This document shows positions 58,474 to 64,000 of a stretch of 64,000 nucleotides of DNA, piece after piece. Origin of the DNA: DASUPK01 sp963728875. Its GTDB lineage: Bacteria > Actinomycetota > Thermoleophilia > Solirubrobacterales > 70-9. Below the pieces are notes generated by a model, which searched no databases, had not been told where the DNA came from, and was given only the letters and a program-made list of their open reading frames with translations. The stretch lies in assembly GCA_963728875.1 (NCBI GenBank), contig CAVSLJ010000007.1, forward strand, positions 1 to 64,000, read 5' to 3'. Position numbers and translations under genes: made by a program. Numbering within the stretch: position 1 is the stretch's first letter; each line of letters starts with the position of its first letter.

Positions 58474-60762
58474 GTGGGTCACGGATCATCTGCCGTTGCA
58501 GATGGCGAAGGCGATCGCGGTTGGTCCCGAGCGATCGGCCTCGACGTCGAGCCGGGTCGCTTCTTCGAGGGCGCGAACGTCGCCTGGCGCATCGCCCCGT
58601 TCGTCGCCGCGGGCGTCCTCCCATTTGCCCTGGTTCCGGTCACGGGCCTCTCGTTCGCCGATCCGCGGGTCGCGATCGCCGCCGCGATGGTGCCGATCAT
58701 CATCGCCGCCGCGCTGCTGGTTCCCTGGGAGCGCTTCCCCGCCTGGCCACAGGCGATCCTGCCCCTCTCCTACTTCGTCGTCCTCGCCCTGCTCCGCGAC
58801 GCGGACGGAAGCTCGCCGAGCGTCTTCGACCCGCTGCTGTCGATCCCGATCATCTGGTTTGCGATCTACGGGACGGGTCGGGGGCTGGCGTTCTCCGTGG
58901 CGGGAATGGGGGTCACGCTGGCGCTGCCGATGGTCCTCCCCGGGCAGGGCGGGTACGACAGCGAGCAGCTCCAGCGCGTGATCGTCGCGGTCGTGCTCGC
59001 GGGAACGGTCGGCCCCGCGGTCCACGAGCTGGTGCTCGCGCTTCGGCGGACCACAGGCGAGCTCGGTGAACTGGAGGAGCGGTTCCGCAGAGCGTTCGAC
59101 GACAGCCAGGTCGGGATGGCTCTGGTCTCGACGGGCGGCCGCTTTCAGCGGGTCAACCGCGCACTCTGTGAGGTCACCGGATATCCGGAACATGAGCTGC
59201 TCGGCAGGACTTTCAGCGAGATCACCCACCCCGATGACGTGGAGGCCGACCTCGACGCGCTCCGCGAATTGATCGAAGGTGAGCGCTACGGCTACCGGAC
59301 AGAGAAGCGCTACGTCCATGCCGACGGACACTTGGTCTGGATCTCGCTGACAGTCTCGCCGGTGTACGAGAGCGATGGCGCGATCAGCTACCTGATCAGC
59401 CAGGTTGAGGACATCTCCGACCGCAAGGAGTCCGAGGAGCGGCTGACCCGCCAGGCGCTCCACGACTCGCTCACCGGGCTTCCCAATCGGACCCTGTTCG
59501 CCGACCGCGTCCGCATGGCGGCGAACCGCCGGGGTGTCCGAGGCCACGCCATCGTCTATCTCGACCTAGACGGCTTCAAGCTGGTCAACGACACCCTCGG
59601 CCACGCGGCGGGCGACCAGGTGCTGATCGAGGTGGCCCGGCGCCTCGAACGCCTACTGCGCGCCGGCGACACTCTTGCGCGCCTCAGCGGTGACGAGTTC
59701 GCGCTGCTCTGTGAGGAGGTCGGGGACGAGGACGTGCGGATGATCGCCGATCGCGTCATCGACGCGATGGCGACGCCGATCGAGTTGCAGGGAAGGGCGA
59801 TCACCCAGGCGGCGAGCATCGGCATCGCCCTCTACTCGGCCGACGGCACGCCCGCCGAGCCCGACGAGATGCTGGGCGACGCGGACCTCGCGATGTACCG
59901 GGCGAAGGCCGCCGGGAAGTCCCGCTACGCCATGTTCGAGACCTGGATGCGGACGCGGGACACGGACCAGAGCCTGCTGGAGCGCCAGCTGCGAGACGGA
60001 ATCGCGAACGACGAGCTCACCGTCCACTACCAGCCCGAGGTGGACCTGATCAGCGGCGAGGTCACCGGCGCCGAGGCACTCGTGCGCTGGCGGCATCCGG
60101 ACAGAGGGCTGCTCGAGCCGGCCCAGTTCCTGTTCGCCGCGGAGTCGAGCGACCTGATCTCGGACGTCGACGACCTGGTCCTGCGCGAGGCCTGCTTCCA
60201 GGCTGCTCGCTGGCGAGAGGAACTGCCCGACGGGCAGCGGTTCACCGTCTCGGTCAACATCAGCGAGCGGCGTCTCTCCGACCCGGGTCTGAGCGGCAAG
60301 ATCGCCCAGTCGATCGCCGACGCGCGGCTGCACGCCGCGTCGCTCTGCCTGGAGATCGCCGAGCGGGCAGTGATGGATCGGCGCGCGGCGGCGCTCAGCG
60401 CGATCCCGGACCTGGAGGCGCTCGGCATCAGGCTGCTCATCGACGACTTCGGCATCGCCATCTCGTCCTTTGGGAGCCTCAAGCGCCTGCCGCGGCTGAA
60501 CGCGATCAAGATCGACGCCTCATTCATCGCCGGGCTCGGGCGCTCGCGCGAGGACTCGGCGGGCGTCGCGGCCATCATCGGGCTCGCGCACGGCCTGGGG
60601 CTGACGGCCACGGCCGAGGGCCTCGAGCGAGAGGAGCAGCTCCGCGAGCTGCAGGCGCTGCACTGTGATCGGGGGCAGGGCTATTACTTCGCGCACCCCC
60701 AGCCGCCCGAGGCGCTCGGCGAGCTGCTCAGCTCGGCGCGGCTCGGCGAATTGATCGCATAG
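58474..60762 (+). CDS. Membrane PAS-GGDEF-EAL cyclic-di-GMP protein
   Basis: 762 residues. Five or six helices (~40-195), a PAS domain (~205-320, RFQRVNRALCEVTGYPEHEL), GGDEF domain (~325-490) with DSLTGLPNRTLF and the variant site LSGDEFALL, and EAL domain (~505-755) with GAEALVRWRHP, SVNISERRL, LEIAERAV and IDDFGIAISSF. SGDEF proteins are often active cyclases; EAL keeps its Glu and Asp ligands but has DDFGIAI for DDFGTGY. Dual or degenerate activity is possible. Start GTG 58474; nothing upstream resembles a c-di-GMP riboswitch. Confidence 0.9.
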   Translation: MGHGSSAVADGEGDRGWSRAIGLDVEPGRFFEGANVAWRIAPFVAAGVLPFALVPVTGLSFADPRVAIAAAMVPIIIAAALLVPWERFPAWPQAILPLSYFVVLALLRDADGSSPSVFDPLLSIPIIWFAIYGTGRGLAFSVAGMGVTLALPMVLPGQGGYDSEQLQRVIVAVVLAGTVGPAVHELVLALRRTTGELGELEERFRRAFDDSQVGMALVSTGGRFQRVNRALCEVTGYPEHELLGRTFSEITHPDDVEADLDALRELIEGERYGYRTEKRYVHADGHLVWISLTVSPVYESDGAISYLISQVEDISDRKESEERLTRQALHDSLTGLPNRTLFADRVRMAANRRGVRGHAIVYLDLDGFKLVNDTLGHAAGDQVLIEVARRLERLLRAGDTLARLSGDEFALLCEEVGDEDVRMIADRVIDAMATPIELQGRAITQAASIGIALYSADGTPAEPDEMLGDADLAMYRAKAAGKSRYAMFETWMRTRDTDQSLLERQLRDGIANDELTVHYQPEVDLISGEVTGAEALVRWRHPDRGLLEPAQFLFAAESSDLISDVDDLVLREACFQAARWREELPDGQRFTVSVNISERRLSDPGLSGKIAQSIADARLHAASLCLEIAERAVMDRRAAALSAIPDLEALGIRLLIDDFGIAISSFGSLKRLPRLNAIKIDASFIAGLGRSREDSAGVAAIIGLAHGLGLTATAEGLEREEQLRELQALHCDRGQGYYFAHPQPPEALGELLSSARLGELIA

Positions 60763-60773
60763 AGTCGCGCGCG

Positions 60774-61283
60774 ATGAAGCGCGTTCCCCCGTACGACCCG
60801 CGGGAGCCGAAGGGCCTTTGGATGACCTCGCTCGCGTGGGCGGCACGGCAGCCCCCGGTGACCTGGTTCCTGGTCAACGTCGGGAACAAGATCGACCCGT
60901 ACCTGATGAGGGCGAGCGGCGGGCGGCTGAAGACCACGATCAATGCCCCCACGGTCCTGCTCACCCACACCGGCGCGAAGAGCGGCAAGAAGCGGACGAC
61001 GCCGCTGGCCTACTTCACAGACGACGACAACGTGATCCTGATCGCCTCCCGGGGAGGGCACCGCGATCACCCCGCCTGGTACCACAACGTCACCGCCAAC
61101 CCCGAGGTCGAGCTCTGGACCAAGGGCGGGGGCGGCCGCTACCGGGCGAAGGAGGCCAAGGGGAAGGAGCGCCAGCGCCTCTGGGACCTCGCCGCCGAGT
61201 TCTACCCGGGCTTCGCCCGCTACCAGGAGCGAGCCGGTGATCGGCGGATCCCGGTCATCGTCTGCAGCCCGGAGGGCGACTAG
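60774..61283 (+). CDS. F420-dependent nitroreductase-family (Ddn-like) protein
   Basis: 169 residues. Typical deazaflavin-dependent fold: VLLTHTGAKSGKKRTTPLAY, DNVILIASRGGHRDHPAWYH and HNVTANPEVEL, with basic residues for F420 phosphate. Uses reduced F420 to reduce quinones or nitro compounds, consistent with an actinobacterial host. Eleven bases after the GGDEF-EAL gene, so probably co-transcribed with it. Confidence 0.93.
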   Translation: MKRVPPYDPREPKGLWMTSLAWAARQPPVTWFLVNVGNKIDPYLMRASGGRLKTTINAPTVLLTHTGAKSGKKRTTPLAYFTDDDNVILIASRGGHRDHPAWYHNVTANPEVELWTKGGGGRYRAKEAKGKERQRLWDLAAEFYPGFARYQERAGDRRIPVIVCSPEGD

Positions 61284-61319
61284 CGCCGTATTCCACGTCT
61301 AGCCTCTGATCTGCACCCC

Positions 61320-61410
61320 GGAGGGGTGGCAGAGTCTGGTTGATTGCGGCAGCCTTGAAAGCTGTTGACCGGGTCCTCCCGGTCCGGGGGTTCGAATCCC
61401 TCCCCCTCCG
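61320..61410 (+). tRNA. tRNA-Ser (anticodon TGA)
   Basis: 91 bases, class II. Acceptor GGAGGGG/CCCCTCC, discriminator G, anticodon loop CTTGAAA (TGA, reads UCA codons), long variable arm CCGGG-TCC-TCCCGG, T loop TTCGAAT. CCA not encoded. The HtaA gene ends five bases on, on the opposite strand. Confidence 0.95.
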
Positions 61411-61415
61411 CTTCG

Positions 61416-62621
61416 TCAGCGAAGCTTGACGCCGGTGACGTCGATCGTGCCGATCAGGTCACCGGCCGCGAAGTCATCGGACGCGTTACCCGACTCGGTC
61501 GGGAACGTCTGGTTGAGCAGGGGAGCCGCCAGGGAGGAGAGCCTGACCGTGGCCCCGGTGATCGTCACCGACTTGGTGCTCGGATCGAGCGTGCGAGTGC
61601 CGGTCGAGAAGTCGATGTCGGCGAGCGGTGCCCTGGGCAGGGCAGTCCCGCTCGGCAACGTCGCGATCGATCTCAGGCTGTTCTGATTGAAGGTGATGCT
61701 GAGGTCGGTGCTCTTCAGCTGGGCTCCGGTCGGAGGCTGGCTGGTGGAACACGCGCTGGGGATGAGGATCGAAGTGTTCTTGGTGATCGTCTGGCCGCCC
61801 CCGGTGAACAGCTCGCCGGCGCTGAAATCCGGGGCGATGCTGCCATCGGTCACCGGGAAGGTGTACTCCGTGCCGCCAACCCCGCCGGAGGTCGCCGGCG
61901 CGATCGGGGCAACGCCGGCCGGGGAGCCGGTGGGAAGCGGATCGACACAGTGCGGCGTCAGCTTGTTGACGAACGGCCCGGGCGGCACCGCCTGCGTGTG
62001 GAGGACCATCTGGCCCGCGCCCGGGACAACCTCTACGTCCAGCGGATCGGTCGTTATCGACGTGATCGCGCCGAGCGGCTGACCGGCCTTCACGCCGCCT
62101 CTCGCCGACTTGCCTGCGCCCTTCCCCTTCTTGCCGGAGAAGGCCTGATTCAGCGCGCGGGCCCCCTTGGCGGAGATCTTGGCGCTGACGTTCTCGATCC
62201 TGGCGCCCCAGCCGTCCCGCGTGACCGTGCCGCCGGAGAGGGTGCCGAAGCGGCTGACGAAGTCCTTGCCGACCTTGGCGACGATGCTCCCCTGGCCGCC
62301 GCCGGCGCCGAGCGTGAACGTCGTGAACTTCATCTTCGTCTTGCCCTTGCCGCGCCGCGCCTTGACGCTCCCCGAGACCTGCACCGTCCCGGAGCCGTCG
62401 ACCGGGTCGACCGAGCCGCCGGTGATGGCGAAGGTGACGTTCGAGGGCTTCAGCTTGAGGCCGTGAGACTTCTGCAGCTTGAGAACCACCGAGCCGCCCT
62501 TGAGGTCGTCCTGGCCCGCCAGAGCCGGGCTCGAAGCGAGGAGGACCCCGGCCACGGCAAGCACGACGGCGCTCAGGCCGCGACGGCTCGCTCTCGGGTG
62601 CTTGTCCCTGTAGCCAGGCAT
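61416..62621 (-). CDS. Secreted HtaA-domain protein
   Basis: 401 residues. Signal peptide (RGLSAVVLAVAGVLLASSPALA). HtaA-like repeats: a first set GSGTVQVSGSVKARRGKGKT, with FTLGAGGGQGSIVAKVG, and a second around DLSITFNQNSLRS. HtaA domains bind heme in corynebacteria, but the key Tyr/His cannot be placed here, so heme binding is only suggested. Lys-rich segments (SGKKGKGAGK) are internal rather than terminal. Convergent with tRNA-Ser. Confidence 0.7.
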   Translation of the reverse strand: MPGYRDKHPRASRRGLSAVVLAVAGVLLASSPALAGQDDLKGGSVVLKLQKSHGLKLKPSNVTFAITGGSVDPVDGSGTVQVSGSVKARRGKGKTKMKFTTFTLGAGGGQGSIVAKVGKDFVSRFGTLSGGTVTRDGWGARIENVSAKISAKGARALNQAFSGKKGKGAGKSARGGVKAGQPLGAITSITTDPLDVEVVPGAGQMVLHTQAVPPGPFVNKLTPHCVDPLPTGSPAGVAPIAPATSGGVGGTEYTFPVTDGSIAPDFSAGELFTGGGQTITKNTSILIPSACSTSQPPTGAQLKSTDLSITFNQNSLRSIATLPSGTALPRAPLADIDFSTGTRTLDPSTKSVTITGATVRLSSLAAPLLNQTFPTESGNASDDFAAGDLIGTIDVTGVKLR

Positions 62622-62644
62622 CCAGATCGACGAATCGACTCCCC

Positions 62645-62756
62645 TGCGTGAATCAGTTTCTCATGGGCCTGCGCACCATGCGCCGGTTGCCCTACCCAAT
62701 AACCCTCTAAAGGAATTGGGCGGGCGGACGATGAATTCAGTGCGTGAATCAGTGCG
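62645..62756. promoter_or_regulatory. TGCGTGAATCAGT repeats between HtaA-like and GGDEF genes
   Basis: TGCGTGAATCAGT occurs at 62645-62657 and 62741-62753, 96 bases apart (about nine turns). A third imperfect unit, TGAATTCAGTGCG at 62732-62744, is in tandem with the second. Placed between divergent genes starting at 62621 and 62784; candidate shared operator. Confidence 0.45.
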
Positions 62757-62783
62757 GGGGGACGTTCACCGGGCCCGAATAAC

Positions 62784-64000
62784 TTGTATCTAGAGTCGAG
62801 ACAGCCTCATGCATCAATCCGACTGGCGAGGGCGGGCTTCGTCGGTCTCGTCCTCGTGGCGCTGTTGGTGGTGATCGCCCACAACACGGTCCACGCCGGC
62901 TCTCGCTACAGCTACTTCATCGAGGAGTGGGTCTACGACTTCATCACCATGTCGGCGGCCCTCGCCACGATCGGCCGGGCGGTATTCCGCAAGGAGGAGA
63001 GGCTGGCCTGGTCGCTTCTCGGAATAGGCCTGCTGAGCTGGGCAGCGGGCGATCTCTACTGGACTGTCGTGCTCCGGGACCTGGCGAGCCCGCCGTTCCC
63101 GTCGGTCGACGACGGTCTCTACATCGCCGGCTACGGGTTCATCCTCGCGGGCCTGGTCGCCTATGTCCGGGCCCGCGTCGGCCACATGACCGCCGTGGTC
63201 TGGACGGACGTCGCGATCGGCGCCCTCTGCGTCGCTGCGATCGGTGCCAGCCTGCTGATGGACTTCGTCCTCGCCAACACCAGCGGGACCCCGATCGAGA
63301 TCGCCGTCGCCGTCTCCTACCCGGCGCTCGACCTCGTCATCCTGGCCGTCGCCGCCGGCGGGGTCGCCCTGACCGGCTGGCGACCCGGTCGCGGCCTGGC
63401 ACTGATCGCCGCAGGCGTGGTCTGCGCCGCGATCGGGGACGCCGTCTACACCTACCAGTCGCTCGCCTTGACGTACACCTCCGCCTCCTGGAACAACTTC
63501 CTCTGGCCCCTCGCGACCGTCCTGATCACGGCGGGCGCCCTGCAGCCTTCTCCCAAGAACCGCGAGACCGAGCCCGCGGAGGGATGGCGGGCCTTCGCAT
63601 CCCCCACGATCTTCGCGCTCGCCGTCCTGGCCCTGCTGATGCTCGAGCGCCAGGACATGAACGAGCCGGCGGTCGCGGCTCTGACCGTGGCGACGCTGCT
63701 CGCGGTCGTCGTCAGGCTCGGACTCACCTTCGCGCAGAACCACCGCCTGGTCACCGAGCTCGAGACCGATCCTCTCACCGGCCTGCTCAACCGCGGCAAG
63801 CTGGTCTACGACCTCGATCGGCTGTTCGCCCTGGACGAACCCCCGGCGCACGTCCTGGCCTTCCTCGACCTGGACGGCTTCAAGGCCTACAACGACGCCT
63901 TCGGCCACCCCGCCGGGGACGCCCTGCTGGTCCGGCTCGGACACCAGCTCGCTGACGCCGTCGGAGACCGCGGGCACGCCTATCGAATGGGCGGCGACGA
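62784..64000 (+). CDS. Membrane GGDEF-domain protein, 3' end outside window
   Basis: About 405 residues shown. TTG 62784 is the earliest plausible start (MYLESRQPHASIRL), before FVGLVLVALLVVIAHNTVH. Roughly nine helices follow (DFITMSAALATIGRAVF, LGIGLLSWAAGDLYW, VVWTDVAIGALCVAAIG, ALDLVILAVAAGG). The GGDEF domain starts DPLTGLLNRGKLVYD and AFLDLDGFKAYND; the window ends inside the motif MGGDE. Membrane-bound diguanylate cyclase. An N-terminal MASE-type sensory region is likely. Confidence 0.85.
   Translation, partial: MYLESRQPHASIRLARAGFVGLVLVALLVVIAHNTVHAGSRYSYFIEEWVYDFITMSAALATIGRAVFRKEERLAWSLLGIGLLSWAAGDLYWTVVLRDLASPPFPSVDDGLYIAGYGFILAGLVAYVRARVGHMTAVVWTDVAIGALCVAAIGASLLMDFVLANTSGTPIEIAVAVSYPALDLVILAVAAGGVALTGWRPGRGLALIAAGVVCAAIGDAVYTYQSLALTYTSASWNNFLWPLATVLITAGALQPSPKNRETEPAEGWRAFASPTIFALAVLALLMLERQDMNEPAVAALTVATLLAVVVRLGLTFAQNHRLVTELETDPLTGLLNRGKLVYDLDRLFALDEPPAHVLAFLDLDGFKAYNDAFGHPAGDALLVRLGHQLADAVGDRGHAYRMGGD

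Noticed and set aside
61320..61410. Selenocysteine tRNA
   Set aside because: Anticodon is TGA (reads UCA serine codons), not TCA, and the acceptor/T arms have normal serine-tRNA lengths.

Overview
The window is 64 kb of high-GC DNA, densely packed with genes on both strands; no gene-free gap exceeds about 270 bases. The likely source is an actinobacterium of the class Thermoleophilia (Solirubrobacterales-like). This rests on base composition, F420- and wax-ester-type genes, many GTG and TTG starts, four-base ATGA/GTGA overlaps, and secreted proteins ending in runs such as KKCKKKKKK. No rRNA or protein marker that would settle the lineage is present.

Region 1 (1-28 kb) is central carbon metabolism with scattered stress genes. 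It holds a GH15 trehalase/glucoamylase-like enzyme with a first glucose-6-phosphate dehydrogenase, an antiporter, a PspC / histidine kinase / response regulator envelope-stress operon, pgi, tal-tkt, rpiA, then pgl-gnd divergent from a second zwf. These genes cover the oxidative and most of the non-oxidative pentose phosphate pathway; rpe is not seen. Redox and detoxification genes (SDR, aldo-keto reductase, OsmC, DUF899, ArsR-SRPBCC) lie between them.

Region 2 (28-42 kb) holds lipid- and xenobiotic-type functions: SDRs, a frameshifted carboxymuconolactone decarboxylase-like gene, a cytochrome P450 behind a perfect 20-bp palindrome, secreted esterase and lipase, two TetR regulators, a stand-alone 5'-3' exonuclease, and several secreted surface proteins.

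Region 3 (42.2-52.5 kb) is the most unusual part. A complete tRNA-Arg(ACG) gene at 52447-52520 is matched by two truncated same-orientation copies of its 3' portion, at 43140-43185 and 42257-42278. The longer interval carries a terminal oxidase cluster: heme o synthase with a CtaA-like N-terminus, oxidase subunits I, II and III, a CtaG-like assembly factor, one SCO copper chaperone, a SCO-like protein lacking the copper His, a TlpA-like thioredoxin, a cupredoxin-like extra subunit and small membrane proteins. The shorter interval carries a VOC dioxygenase-like gene. The geometry fits tandem integration at a tRNA 3' end, but no integrase is present. Subunit I itself is divergent: the usual K-channel lysine is absent.

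Region 4 (52.5-64 kb) has membrane and hypothetical genes, an FMN hydroxyacid oxidase, a wax ester synthase/DGAT, an L,D-transpeptidase directly after tRNA-Ser(GCT), a PLP-fold protein lacking the expected lysine, a PAS-GGDEF-EAL protein, an F420-type nitroreductase, tRNA-Ser(TGA), an HtaA-like secreted protein, and a GGDEF protein cut by the right edge.

Caution: the first ~640 bases contain four apparent frameshifts, and two other genes lack canonical starts, so local sequence errors are possible.
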